Assembly (NCBI RefSeq): GCF_963082655.1
Contig: NC_081553.1
Coordinates: forward strand, 227,677,827-227,741,826
Direction of reading: 5' to 3'
DNA from: Stomoxys calcitrans
Taxonomy: Eukaryota > Arthropoda > Insecta > Diptera > Muscidae
DNA: 64,000 nucleotides
The notes under the pieces were generated by a model. That model saw only the letters and a program-made list of their open reading frames with translations, did not search any database and was not told the DNA's origin. The position numbers and the translations under genes were made by a program. Shown one piece after another: positions 1 through 11,533 of this stretch; positions within the stretch are counted from its first letter, which is position 1, and each line of letters begins with the position of its first letter.

Positions 1-627
1 TACATATATTCTTGATCGTCATGACATTTTCAGTCGATCTAGCCATGTCCGTCCGTCTGACTGTCGAAGGCACGCTAACTGTTGAAGGAGTAAAGCTAGG
101 CGCTTGAAATTTTGCGCAAATATTTCTTTTTAGTGTAGGTCGGTTGGGATTGTAAATGGACCAAATCGATCCGTATAAACCGATCTTGGGTCTTGATTTT
201 TTGAGCCTCTAGAGGGCGCACTTCTCGTCCGATTTGACTGAAATTTCGCACATAGTTTTTTGATATTACTTCCAACAACTGCGCTAAGTATAGTTCATAT
301 CGCTCTATAACCTGATATAGCTGCCATATAAACCGATCTTGGGTCTTGACTTCTTGACAACGGCTCCTCCCATGGCCTTCAAAATACGTGTGCAATATGG
401 TCAGAATCGATCTATAGCTTGATACAGCTCCCATGTAAAGCGATCTCCCGATTTCGCTTCTTGAGCCCCGAATCGGACTATAACTTGATATAGCTGCTCC
501 TTCGTCCTTATTCATTATACTTTGTTTGCCTAGAAACAGATACTGCGCAAAGAACTCGACAGATGCGACCATGGTGGAGGGTATATGAGATTCGGCCCGT
601 CCGAACTTAGCACGCTCGTGCTTGTTA
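1..627 (+). repeat. Family A repeat, cut by window start
   Basis: Starts inside the element, in the conserved stretch just before the CCGTCCGTCTG tract (about 49-62). It runs through about three monomers with the shared phrases 'ccgatcttgggtcttgac' and 'gcctctagagggcgc'. It ends at the palindromic terminus near 597-615 and a 'gcttgtt' tail. In this orientation the hairpin end would lie left of the window. The open reading frames on either strand are in-frame readings of the monomers, not genes. Confidence 0.85.
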
Positions 628-1424
628 AAGAGAATTTTGCATATAGAGAATTTTCTCTTCTCAGGAATTGAAAATTTTAAATGAGAGACGTCATTAGTTT
701 ATTTAACAACAATCCCCCAATATAAAATGTCTTCCTTATTCGTCATCCCTTCATCTTCCTCATAGATACCAACCATAATATAACCAAATGACTAAATTGC
801 TCTAAACACAGACAATGTGGTAGGTGAAGATATGTAAATTGGTTCACACGCGCATTATATTGACAAGCGGCAACCGTGGTGTTCCCATTCCAAGCGTCAT
901 TCATTGGTAAGACCAAAAAAACAACCGCATTACTTTTCAAATTTATTGCATTCGTATGCTCGATGGTGATGTAAAGAAAAAGAAATGAAAGAAAGCCAAA
1001 TAAAAACTGACTACCGCAACTAGCATACCCTCTAAAATAGTACAACAATTTTTTGCAAAACAAAAAAAAAAGAAATTGCTAAAAAAAGGCAAAAAACCCC
1101 AATTAAAATGATGAGGAAATTGAAATGCTGAATATTTAAACTTTGTTGCTGAATGTTCAATACTGAAAGCAGAGGGAGAGAGAGAGAGAGACATATCGCT
1201 GTTTATAGCTAATCAAAGAGATTGACAGCAAGAAGTGTATCGACAGAAAATTACAATCAATACATTAGGGTGAAATGAAAAAGATTATAAACGAAAGAGA
1301 TTTTAATTATTAACTAAAATTGGTCTAAAATGGTGTAAAGGCAGGGCTCATGTTGCTAAATGTAATTTGGAGAAAATTAGTTGAGCATACTCATTAGTGT
1401 CCTTACACCCCATTGTAAAAATAA
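628..1424. other. AT-rich non-repetitive DNA
   Basis: No coding signal could be supported. A short (GA)n tract lies near 1171-1190 and an A-rich stretch near 1060-1085. The short frames on the minus strand are low-complexity and resemble no family I know. Confidence 0.5.
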
Positions 1425-2187
1425 CAAGTAAAAGAGTGCTAAGTTCGGCCGGGCCGAATCTTGGGAACCCACCACCATGGATTCTGCTAAAATATGGGAG
1501 CTATATCTGGTTATTAACCGATTTGAACCGTACTTGTCACAGTTGTTGAGAGTCATAGCAGAACACTATGTGGAAAATTTCAGCAAAATCGGGCAAAAAT
1601 TTCGGTATTCAGGGGCTTAAGAAGTCAAATCGGTAGGTCGGTTGATATGGGAGCTATATCAGGTTCTTGACCGATTTGGACTATATTTAACACTGTTATT
1701 GAAAGTCATTACAGAACACTATGTAAAAAATTTCAGCGACATCGGATGAAAATTGAGGCTTCCAGGGGCTCAAGAAGTCAAATCGGGAGGTTGGTTTATA
1801 TGGGAGCTATATCTGGTTCTTCCTCGATTACGACTGTACTTGACACAGTTGTTGGAAGTCGTAACAGAACACTATGTGCAAAATTTTAGCCAAATCAGAC
1901 AAAAACTGCGGCTTCCAGGTGCTCAAGAAGTCAAATCGGAAGATCGGTTCTTATGGGTGCTTTATCCAAATTTGAACCGATATAGCCCATTCGCAATCTC
2001 CAACGACCTACATCGATATAAAGTATCTGTGCAAAATTTCAAGCTGCTAACTTTACTCGTTCGACCGCTGTTGTGATTGCTACAGACGGACGGTCGGCTC
2101 AGAATGGCGAGACGATCAAGAATATGTATACTGTGTGGGGTCCTAGATCATTATTTCAAGGTGTTACAAACCCCCATCCTATGGTGA
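1425..2187 (-). repeat. Family A repeat, reverse orientation
   Basis: Opens with the palindromic end (TTCGGCCGGGCCGAA near 1444-1458) and 'acccaccaccatgg'. Four monomers follow, then the (CGGA)n tract near 2081-2093. It closes on a decayed hairpin end, 'cccccatcctatggtg', near 2167-2183. Both ends are present, so this is a near-complete short copy. Confidence 0.8.
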
Positions 2188-2942
2188 TTTAAGGTCATAG
2201 GTCCATAAAAGGCGCATTTATTGTTCGATTTAGCCAAAATTTGGGACAGTGAGTTTTGTTAGGCCCTTCGATTTCCTTCCTCAATTTGACCCAGATCGGT
2301 CCAAATTTTGATATAGCTGCCATATAGACCGATCTCTTGATTTAAGGTTTTGGGCCCATAAAAGGCGCATTTATTGTCCGATTTAGCCAAAATTGGGGAC
2401 GGTGAATTGTGTTAGGTCCTTCAACATTCGTCTTCAGTTTGGCTGAGATCAGTCCGGATTTGGATATAGCTGCCATATAGACCGATCTCTCGATTTAAGG
2501 TCTTGGGCCCAAAAAAGGCGCTTTTATTGTTCGATTCCGTCGAAATTTGGGACAGTGAGTTGCGTTAGATTTTCGACATATTTCTTCAACTTGGCCCAGA
2601 TTGGTCCACATATAGATTATCCGATTTCTCTGAAATTTGGCACAGTAACTTATGTTAGGCTTTTCGATATCCGTGTCGTTTATGGTTCATATCGGTCTAT
2701 ATGGCTACCAAAAAGACCAATATTTTGTTCTGCAAAATTGAACAATGACTTGTACTAATTAGACCACTCAATATCCGTGTCGAATTTGGTCCAAATTGGA
2801 CCATATATCGATAAAGCTACTATGGGGGCACAAATTATGCATTTTTTACCGGATTATGACAAAAGGTGGTTTACGTATACACCCGAGGTAGTGAGTATGC
2901 AAAGTTCGGCCCGGCCGAACTTAACGTCTTTTTACTTATTTT
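2188..2942 (+). repeat. Family B repeat, lacking its hairpin end
   Basis: About four monomers carry the family B phrases 'gggacagtgagttgtgtta' and 'atatagctgccatatagacc' with minor changes. It ends in the TTCGGCCCGGCCGAA palindrome near 2907-2921 and a T-rich tail. It abuts the reverse family A copy on its left, so the two are joined hairpin end to body, probably by nested insertion or rearrangement. Confidence 0.75.
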
Positions 2943-2960
2943 GTTGTGATAAGGAAAATA

Positions 2961-3197
2961 TTGGGTTGCCCTAAAAGTAATTGCGGATTTTTCATATAGT
3001 CGGCGTTGACAAAGTTTTTCACAGCTTGTGACTCTGTAATTGCATTCTTTCTTCTGTCAGTTATCAGCTGTTACTTTTAGCTTGCTTTAGAAAAAAAGTG
3101 TAAAAAAAGTATATTTGATTAAAGTTCATTCTAAGTTTTATTAAAAATGCATTTACTTTCTTTTAAAAAATCCGCAATTACTTTTTGGGCAAACCAA
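2961..3197 (+). mobile_element. Mariner-type MITE, copy 1
   Basis: A 237-bp element with terminal inverted repeats beginning TTGGGTTGCCCTAAAAGTAA and ending in its near complement. It is flanked by TA on both sides, the target duplication expected of Tc1/mariner. There is no transposase frame inside. The termini resemble mariner (cecropia-like) ends, which is a family-level comparison from memory. Four more copies lie in the window. Confidence 0.9.
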
Positions 3198-3228
3198 TAT
3201 TTTATATTATTTCTAGTCAATACTTTTT

Positions 3229-4032
3229 ATACCCTACACCATGGAATGGTGGTATACTTATTTCGTCATTCTGTTTGTAACACGTCGAAATATGCGTCTA
3301 AGACCTCATAAAGTGTATATATTGTTAATTGTCATGGCATTTAAAGTCGATCTAGCCATGTCCATACGTCCGTCTGTCTGGCGAAAACACACAAACTTTT
3401 CAAAGAGTAAAGCTAGTCGTTTGAAATTTTGAACAAAAATTTGTATTAGTGTAGGCCAGTTGGGTTTGTAAATGGGCCCAATCGATCCATGTTTTGATGT
3501 AGCAGCCCTGTAAACCGATCTTGGGTCTTGACTTATTGAGCCTCTAGAGGTCGCAATTCTCATCCGATTTGGCTGATATTTTCCAGGTGGTGTTTTGGTA
3601 TTACTTCCAACAACTGTGCTAAGTATGGTTTAAATCGGTTCATAACCGATAAATAAACCGATCTTGGGTCTTGACTTCTTGAGCTTCGAGAGGGCGCAAT
3701 TCTTATCCGATTTGGCTGTAATTTTGCATATGATGTTTTGATATTACTTTCAATAACTGCGCCAAGTATGGTTCAAATCGGTTCATAACCTGATATAGCT
3801 GCCATAGAAACCGATCTCCCGATTAGACTTCTTGTGCTCCTAGAGGGCGCTTTTATTATCCAATTTGCTTGAAATTTTTCACGGGTCGTTTAAGTATAGC
3901 TTCCAACTACGGTACCAAGTATGGCCTATATCGGTTGATAACCTAATCTCCCATATAAACCCATCTCCCAATTTGACACTCTGAGCCACTGGAGCGCTCA
4001 ATTTTTACTCGATTTGCCTATAATATTGGCAA
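3229..4032 (+). repeat. Family A repeat, 3' truncated
   Basis: Begins at the hairpin end 'tataccctacaccatgg' with its partner 'gtggtatac'. It continues through 'atttcgtcattctgtttgta' and the Tccgt tract (about 3360-3380), then about four monomers. The palindromic end is missing: the sequence leaves the family near 4032, just before the foldback element. Confidence 0.8.
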
Positions 4033-4042
4033 CAACCAAACA

Positions 4043-4242
4043 AAGTAACAAAGCAGCAAGAACCTATGGGCTGCCATCTTAGCTTAACAAGAGGAGGTAC
4101 TTTAGTAAGTAAGACACTTCGAAACTGTCTTGCCCACCATTTTGTGAATTATGTTTTTCATGCCAGATTCCACTACTTACTAAAGTACCTCCTCTTGTTA
4201 AGCTATGATGGCAGCCCATAGGTTCTTGCTGCTTTGTTACTT
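4043..4242. repeat. Foldback element with 69-bp arms
   Basis: The left arm 4043-4111 and right arm 4174-4242 are reverse complements over 69 bp with one mismatch ('cttagc' against 'catagc'). They enclose a 62-bp loop. There is no coding frame. The shape fits a foldback or MITE-like element, or a template for a long hairpin RNA. No clear target duplication is visible. Confidence 0.85.
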
Positions 4243-6035
4243 ATTATAGTTTCCTTCATGGAATATTGTCACGCTCCAAGTTGATTCTTGATCTGGTATG
4301 GAACCCGGTATATGGTTCAGTATGTCCTTCAGAAAGTCCATATTATCCAATTTGTTTTAAATTTACTTTTGATATCCTGTTGTATTTTTGGTCTATCATT
4401 TTGTTTGTTCATTTCTTTTTGGTATCTATTTTATGGCATTTACTTTCCAGGCTCATTATGCTTTTGATCATATTGTCCTTGTTCTACTTAGGCCAGTGTA
4501 ATATTCCAAATCATCTTTCCGAAAATGACCAGCAAATCCATCACGTTGAAACAACAAATCCATAAAATTCTCAATTTGACCATGGAATTTTATCGCAATG
4601 ACCTCGTTCTATTTCGAAAACAATTTTGCCAAGTTGGCAATTTATTATGGCAGTATTGCTTCACCAGCAACAACAACAACAACAACAACCATATTAAAGA
4701 TGTACCACCTCACTCCCAACCTCCAGGAGAATCAATCAAAGGCAAAATGCCTTACAATGCCAAGAATTCGCATGATTGATTGTCTATGGATGAGAGATGC
4801 TGTTGTTGGACTTCAAAGGAGTGTTTGAGAGAGAAGATAAAAAAAAAGACTTTTCTTTCACTCATTATCGCCAAGACATCATCAATTTGTTGCTACTGCC
4901 CCCTTCTCCCCTACCCCTCCCCCCAACTGCTATTGGCATTCTTTTATACATACTGGTCCCCCAGAAAAGTTTATTTTCTTCATTTGTCTGACGCTAGCAA
5001 TAGTGGTCGCCCTAATTCACCATGCCACAATTGGTTCACTTGGGCAAATTGTTGAACGTTGTACATTGAACACTTGTGTCATCATTAATTGATGAAATAA
5101 ATCACGATGCTGGCACGTGATTTAATTTAAGAAATTGCCATAAAACTAAAGTCACACCAAGCTCATTTCGCCCCCCCCACCCCCTTCTCCATCGACTGGT
5201 GCCTTAAGGCATAAGACGTTATTGGGTATTTGATGTAATTTTGTTGATTACCTAGGAATATAATCTTCAGCTTTTCTGTCGGCTATGGACTTTCAGGGGG
5301 AGGGGGGGGGGGGGGGGATACCTTGTAATTTTGCTTTGGTCATTTGTGTTATTAATTAAAAGATAGCTGTGCCTTTGACAATTTTTCATTAACGTTTTGC
5401 AATTGTGCAATGGCCAGTGTATCTCTACAGTGAGGGAAGCAGAAGGGGAAGAGAAGAGGGAGGGCACACTGTCATACCCAGAATGCTCATTAATTTAATG
5501 AGAAATAATTAATGATGTGAGTCTGTTTAGAAAAAACCAACTGCCAATATTCCCTCAGAGGGGTTTTGGTTTGCAGCCCCCTCTAGACTCTAGAAATTTG
5601 TTTGCAATTCAGCTTCGTGGTTTTGGGTTACTATGGAAGTCTAAACAACGAGCTCTACTTGTTTCCGGGATCCGGTGCTTTTGAATATTTTGTAAGGGGG
5701 GAGTTAGTTAGAGTGTCTGTAAGTATGTACATGATATTGGATTTTTGGAGTTTATCCGGCATTGACAGATATGGGCCATGGTAAAATAGCCAAAAGGTAT
5801 TTACCCGGTAAATTGGGTAAATACCCGGATATTTATCCATATATGCCAAAAGTTGGGTATTTATAATTTTTCAGATATCTTGGGTATAAAAAACATTTTC
5901 CTAACAATTTTCGATGATTTCGTAGTCTTTGTATATAAACCTGACCTTCTGATCTCATAAAATCGGAATTTAGTTATAGATAGCCGCTATATAGACCGAT
6001 TTCCAGAGTTGAACCCTTAAGGCAATAAATTGGTT
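4243..6035. other. Non-repetitive DNA with simple repeats
   Basis: Contains an (AAC)n run near 4668-4690, a pyrimidine-rich stretch near 4895-4930 and a 16-G run at 5302-5317. A perfect 11-bp inverted repeat (5796-5806 with 5815-5825) is also present. The short open frames overlap each other on both strands and match no family I recognise. Confidence 0.5.
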
Positions 6036-6725
6036 ATTATACCCTCCACCATAGGATGGGGGTATACTAATTTCGTCATTCTGTTTGTAACTACTCGAAA
6101 TTTGCATCTGAGACCCCATAAAGTATATATATTCTTGATGGTCGTGACATTTTATGTCGATCTAGCCATGTCCGTCCGTCTGTCCTTCCGTCCGTCCGTC
6201 CGTCTGTCTGTCGAAAGCACGCTAACTTCCGATGGAGTAAAGCTAGCCGCTTGAAATTTTGCACAAATACTTCTTATTAGTATAGGTCGGTTGGTATTGT
6301 AAATGGGCCATATCGGTCTATGTTTTGATATAGCTGTCATATAAATCGATCTTGGGTCTTGACTTCTTGAGCCTCTAGAGGGCGCAATTCTTCTCCGATT
6401 TGAATGAGTTTTGGCACGACATGTTTTGTTATAATATCCACCAACTGTGCCAAGTATGGTTCAAATCCGTCCATAACCTGATATAGCTGTCATATAAACC
6501 GATCTTGGGTCTTGACTTCTTGAGCCTCTCGAGGGCGCAATTCTTATCCGATTTGAATGAATTTTGGCACGACGTGTTTTGTTATGATATCCACCAACTG
6601 TGCCAAGTATGGTTCAAATCGGTCCATTACCTGATATAGCTGCCATATAAACCGATCTTGGGTCTTGACTTCTAGAGGACACAATTCTTATCCGATTTGA
6701 ATGAATTTTGGCACGACGTGGTTCA
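6036..6725 (+). repeat. Family A repeat, 5' part
   Basis: Starts with the hairpin TATACCCTCCACCATAGGAT and its partner 'gggggtata'. It has a strong (CCGT)n tract at about 6172-6203, then about three monomers. It passes without its palindromic end into a different monomer family near 6726. Confidence 0.8.
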
Positions 6726-7778
6726 GATCAGACAATATTTGGGTACAGCTGCCCTATACACAGGCCGCCCGATCTACTGAAATGGGATATAAAGGCCATA
6801 AAAGATCCATTCATTATCCGATTTCCGATAAAATAGGGCACAGTGAGTTCTGGTAGACCCCTACCCATGCTACCATTTACTACCATTTTCTATCCATTTC
6901 TGTTAAATGTGTTCTTGATCGGACCTTTGTTTCGAACATCGTTCAGATCGGAGCATATCTGGATGTAGCTGCCGTATAGACCGATCTCCCGATATGTAGC
7001 ATTGAGCCTATAAAAAGAGCATTTTTCTTCCGATTTTGAAATAAAATTTGGCACAGTGAGTTTTGGTTCACCCCTACATCATTTTATTGAATCTTGTTCA
7101 GATCGGACCATATATAGATATATCTGTCATATAGACCGATCTCCAGATATGGAGTGTTGAGCCCACTAAAAGGGAATTTTTCATTCAATTGCGATGAAGT
7201 TTTTGGCACAGTGAGTTGTGGTAGACCCCTATACCTATTTGTTGAATGTTGTCCTGATCGAACGATATTTGGATATAGCTGCCATGTTGACCAATCTTCC
7301 GATATAGAGTGTGGAGCCTGTAAAATTTATGGGCTCAACACTGTATATCGCGAAGTCGGTCTATATGGTAGCTATATATAAATACGCTCCGATCTAGACC
7401 ACATTCAACAAATGGGTTTTGGGGTCTACCAAAACTAACGGTGCCAAATTTCATCGAAATCGGATGAAAAATGCTCCCTTTATAGGCTCAATTTACTCTT
7501 TCGGCAGATTGGTCTATATGGCAGCTATATCCAAATATGGTTCGATCTGGACCACATTTGACAGGAATGGGAAGGGTTCTACCAAAACTCATTGTGTCAA
7601 GTTTCATCGCAATCGAGTAACAAATGGATCTTTTATTGCCTTTATAGCCTATATCGGTCCATAGGGGCAGCTATATCCAAATATGGTCCGATTTGGACCA
7701 TACTTCACAGGAATGGGTAAGTGTCTGTCGAGAGCTCACTGTGCCAAATTTCATCGAAATCGGTTGATATATAACCAA
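6726..7778. repeat. Two opposed arrays of one monomer (family C)
   Basis: The left half (6726-7327) carries monomers reading 'ggcacagtgagttctggtag' in the plus sense. The right half (7328-7778) carries the same monomers reversed ('ctaccaaaactcattgtgt'). The switch lies near 7328, where 25 bp on each side are about 80 percent complementary. It is probably related to family B. Confidence 0.7.
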
Positions 7779-7788
7779 CTTATTGTCT

Positions 7789-7916
7789 CCAGATTTTATG
7801 TCCGGAGAGCGGACATAGTGATACCACAGGAACCGAAGAGAGAGAAGATGCCTTCTAATTCCAACCGTTGAACCATCCAGATCGCTTTAACAAACCCAAC
7901 AACTTGCGAATGTTCA
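7789..7916 (-). mobile_element. C-terminal/3' part of RNase H LINE
   Basis: This is the continuation of the LINE at 8203-9175, separated from it by a SINE insertion. It shares 'gataccacaggaac' and 'agagagaagatgccttc' with a second fragment at 16427-16612, which supports a common source element. On the minus strand it follows the zinc-finger end of the reverse transcriptase polyprotein. Confidence 0.6.
7902..7916. repeat. Target-site duplication, left copy
   Basis: ACTTGCGAATGTTCA occurs here and again, identical, at 8203-8217, exactly flanking the SINE. A 15-bp duplication is the expected footprint of LINE-driven insertion. Confidence 0.9.
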
Positions 7917-8202
7917 AATGCAATTTGCAAATTTTGCCCATGAACATTCCACTAAGGAACAGGAGAAAATCTCTCACATATCAATGAGTGCAGTCCGATT
8001 CAAGTTTAAGCTCAATGATAGGGGGCCTCCTTTTGATAGCCGAGTCCGAAGGGCATGTTGCAGTGCGACACCTCTTTGGAGAGAAGTTTTACATTGCAAA
8101 GTACCTCACAAATGTTGCCAGCATTAGCAGGGGAAAACCACCGCTGAAAAAATTTTCAGCATCATAGGCGGACACACTAACCTCTGCGTTACGGTGGCCT
8201 CC
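7917..8202 (-). mobile_element. tRNA-derived SINE with B box deleted
   Basis: Read on the minus strand it starts 'ggaggccaccgtaacgcag' (A-box-like) and ends 'ggcaaaatttgcaaattgc'. Compared with the fuller copy at 46659-46980, the segment carrying the B box (ggttcgaatcc) is missing, so it should no longer have a complete internal Pol III promoter. It interrupts a LINE and is bounded by the perfect 15-bp duplication. Confidence 0.85.
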
Positions 8203-8280
8203 ACTTGCGAATGTTCACATCCTCCAAATCAGATAGGTTCTCAAAGTAATGATATCCTAAAGTGGAACTCCTTCTGACTG

Positions 8281-8601
8281 TTAGAGCGGGACACACACAC
8301 ACAGAAGGTGTTCTATAGTCACTTCTTCTTCGATGTCCTCACAGCTTCTGCAAAAGTCGTTACTGGCAACCTTCAGTCGGTCAGCATGTTTTCCAATCAG
8401 ACAGTGACCTGTCATGACAGACACAATGACTGAGACGTCTGTTCTGGCCAATGACAGCAAAGCGGTAGATCTCTTCAAGTCTAGATTAGGGCACATAGTT
8501 TTGGAATGCTCATAGCCCCCTCTTTGTGACCATCTATCATTCGTTGTCCTTCGGGCCTGGTCCTGAAAACTTAGATTACATGTCGCTAGAGGCATACCCA
8601 C
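8281..8601 (-). pseudogene. LINE polyprotein fragment, zinc-finger end
   Basis: 106 codons downstream of the RNase H piece and in a different frame. Residues 84-103 hold C84, C87, H98 and C103 in a CX2CX10HX4C arrangement, the knuckle found near the C-terminus of many LINE polyproteins. The preceding segment contains 'TALLSLARTDVSVIVSVMTG', typical of the RNase H-to-finger linker of these elements. It is non-functional because it is disconnected from the rest. Confidence 0.7.
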
Positions 8602-8682
8602 AGTTTCCAGTATCCCTGGAATGTGTAGGGTAGTTCCTAGTCACGCTTTGTATTTCCTTGGGATATGTTTGTGGCCCGGCAC

Positions 8683-9141
8683 TCACAACAGGTGATACAC
8701 ACAGCAGTGGTCGGGTAACCTTTTCGATATGACCAGTTCTAGATCTCTAGAGTATACTCCAAAGCCCACCTGGTCGTCCGGTTTGGAACCATCCGTATAG
8801 AAGTCAATGTCACTTCTATTGCCAGGTATATCGTTGTTCCTATCGGTTCTATCAGGAATAGTGGTACAGTACTTTTTATCAAAGAGCTGCACAGGAAGGG
8901 TGTAATCCACACTGCTTGTAACAAGGACAATACAGTATCCATAGCCGCCACATGACCAAAGAGAAAGCTCCCTTAGATTCACGAAAGTGGTCGCAGCAAT
9001 TTGTCTAGCCACATTGTCCAGAGGCATAAGATGTAGCATTAAATTCAGTGCATCAGTTGTGATGCACAAACAAGCCATCCTTTGGATCCGGTTGAGTATT
9101 GAACAGTAGGTGGACTTTTGAAGTGCCGTCCACGAGACCAC
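8683..9141 (-). pseudogene. LINE polyprotein fragment, RNase H region
   Basis: An open stretch of 152 codons. Residues about 9-70 resemble the reverse-transcriptase C-terminal region of R1/LOA-type LINEs, with 'LNRIQRMACLCIT' and 'LWSCGGYGYC'. Residues 113-120, DFYTDGSK, match the first catalytic-aspartate motif of RNase H. The frame ends inside RNase H, before the other catalytic acids appear, so the product would be inactive. The start codon is only the first ATG of the open stretch, not a real initiation site. Confidence 0.7.
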
Positions 9142-9260
9142 AACACCATAAAGCTGCAGTATAAAGCCAATCCATGACGCGTACTGACCCAGCAGGCAGT
9201 GTTTGCTGATATAACTAAACTTATTTCTCTGAGTGTAGTAGCATGAGCATTGCTATACCT

Positions 9261-9320
9261 AATTCAATACAGCTCGCGCAGCTTTGCTCACTTGGGTTCA
9301 AATTCCGACACGTATAAGAA
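9261..9320 (+). repeat. 60-bp dispersed repeat, copy 1
   Basis: About 90 percent identical to 11534-11593 in the same orientation. It includes 'gggttcaaattcc', which resembles a tRNA B box, so it may be a scrap of a second tRNA-derived SINE family. The family A element starts at its right edge. Confidence 0.5.
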
Positions 9321-11252
9321 CAAGTAGAAGCGTGCTAAGTTCGGCCGGGCCGAATCTTATATACCCTCCACCATGGATTGCATTTGTCGAGTTCTTTTCA
9401 TCTCTTCTTAGGCATCTCTTCATAGGCAAAAAAGAATATTAAAAAAGATTTTCTCTGCTATTAGAGCGATATCAAGATATGGTCCGGTTCGGACCACAAT
9501 TAAATTATATGTTGGAGACCTGTGTAAAATGTCAGCCAACTCGAATAAGAATTGCGCACTTTGGGGGCTCAACAAGTAAAATAAAGAGATCGATTTATAT
9601 GGGAGATGTATCAGGCTATAGACCGATTTAGGCCATAATAAACACATATGTTGAAGGTCATGAGAGGATCAGTCGCACAAAATTTCAGGCAAATCGGATG
9701 AGAATTGCGACCTCTACAGGGTCAAGAAGTCAAGATCACAGATCGGTTTATATGGCAGCTATATCAGGTTATTGATCGATTTGAACCTTATTTAGCACAG
9801 TCGTTGAAAGTAAGAATAAAATGCATCATGCTAAACTTCAGCCAAATCGGATAGGAATTGCGCCCTCTAAAAGCTGAAGAAGTCAGGACCCAAGATAGGT
9901 TTGTATGGCAGGTTATGTGCCGATTTGCGTCATACTTAGCACAGTTACTGGAAATTATAACAAAATACCTCATGCAAAATTTCGACCAAATCGGATGATC
10001 AAGAAATCAAGATCCAAGATCGCTTTATATGGCAGCTATAGCAGGTTATGAACCGATTTGGACGATACTTAGCACAGTTGTTGGAAGTGATACCAAAACA
10101 CAACGTGCTAAATTGCAGCCAAATTGGATAAGAATTGCGCCCTCTAAAAGCTGAAGAAGTCAAGATCCCAGTTCGGTTAATATGGCAGCTATGTCAAAAC
10201 ATGGACCGATTTGAACCATACTGATCGCAGTTGTTGGATTTTACACCAAGACACCAGGTGGAAAATTTCAGTCAAATCGGACGAGAATTGCGCCCTCTAG
10301 AGGCTCAAGAAGTCAAGATCGGTATACATGGCAGCTATATAAAGACATGGACCGATTTCAGTCATACTTAACACAGTTGTTGGAAGTTATATCAAAATAC
10401 TACGGGCACAATTTCAGTTAAATCGGACGAGAATTGCGCCCTCTAGAGGCTCAAGAAGTAAAGATCCAAGATCGCTTTATATGGCAGCTATAGCAGATTA
10501 TGAACCGATTTGAACCATACTTGGCGCAGTTGTTGGATACCATAACAAAACACGTCGTGCAAAATTTCATTCCAATCGGATAGGAATTCCGTCCTCTAGT
10601 GGCTCAAGAAGTCAAAACCCCGGATCGGTTTGTATGACAGCTATACCAGATTATGAACCGATTTGAATCATACTTAGTGCAGTTGTTGGAAGTGATACCA
10701 AAACACTACGGGCAAAAATTTCAGTTAAATCGGACGAGAATTGCGCCCTCTAGAGGCTCAAGAAGTCAAGACCCAAGTTCGGTTTATATGGCAGCTATAT
10801 AAAAACATGGACCGATTAAATCATACTTAACACAGTTGTTGGAAGCGATACCAAAGCACCATGTGCAAAATTTCAGTCCAATTGGACAATAATTGCGCTC
10901 TCTAGAGGCTCAAGAAGTCAAGACCCAAGGTCGGTTTATATAGCAGCTATATCAATACATGGACCGATTTGGCCCATTTACAATCCCAACCGACCTACAC
11001 TAATAAGAAGTATTTGTGCAAAATTTCAAGCGGCTAGCTTTATTCCTTTCGAAAATTAACGTGCTTTCTACAGACAGACTGATGGATGGACAGACAGACG
11101 GACGGACAGACATACTGACATGGCTAGATCGACTTAAAATGACATGACGATCAAAATTGTATATACTCTATGGGGTCTCAGACGCATATTTCGAGGTGTT
11201 ACAAACATAATGACGAAATTAGTATACCCCCATCCTATGGTGGTGGGTATAA
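9319..11252 (-). repeat. Family A repeat, complete long copy
   Basis: Both ends are present. The palindrome TTCGGCCGGGCCGAA (about 9340-9354) is at the left. A (GACA/CGGA)n tract near 11083-11112 is followed by the hairpin end 'cccccatcctatggtggtgg' at the right. Between them lie about nine tandem monomers of roughly 155 bp. At about 1.9 kb it is one of the best-preserved A copies in the window. Confidence 0.85.
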
Positions 11253-11533
11253 AAATCTATATTAGGTTATAAAACCATTCGAAGTAAGAATGTAGAAAGA
11301 CATAGCCTGTGAGATTTTGCCCCCCCTAGGTGCCTAAAATTTAAAAACGCGTGTTTGTGTGGGTGGCTCTATGAATGGGCGGACATAGGTACCTCGATTT
11401 AAAACTCGGTCCAGATTCCATTCATGAATAAATTACGTTTAATGATCTTAGATCAAAATTTCAATTTGTAATAAACGATACTGCACTACCATATTGATTG
11501 CCTACACTTATATATCACCCCTCGTATTTAGTC

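Larger units (their letters stand above)
8203..9175 (-). mobile_element. Degenerate LINE fragment with RNase H
   Basis: A remnant of a non-LTR retrotransposon of the group whose polyprotein carries an RNase H domain (R1/LOA/I-type). From 9175 towards 8203 on the minus strand it holds the end of the reverse transcriptase region, RNase H, and a CCHC zinc finger. The reading frame is broken between the two open pieces. No endonuclease part is present, so it is a 5'-truncated copy. Confidence 0.75.

Noticed and set aside
743..1194. Two overlapping minus-strand ORFs with hydrophobic runs
   Set aside because: The hydrophobicity comes from A/T-rich low-complexity DNA, and no splice-linked exon could be shown.
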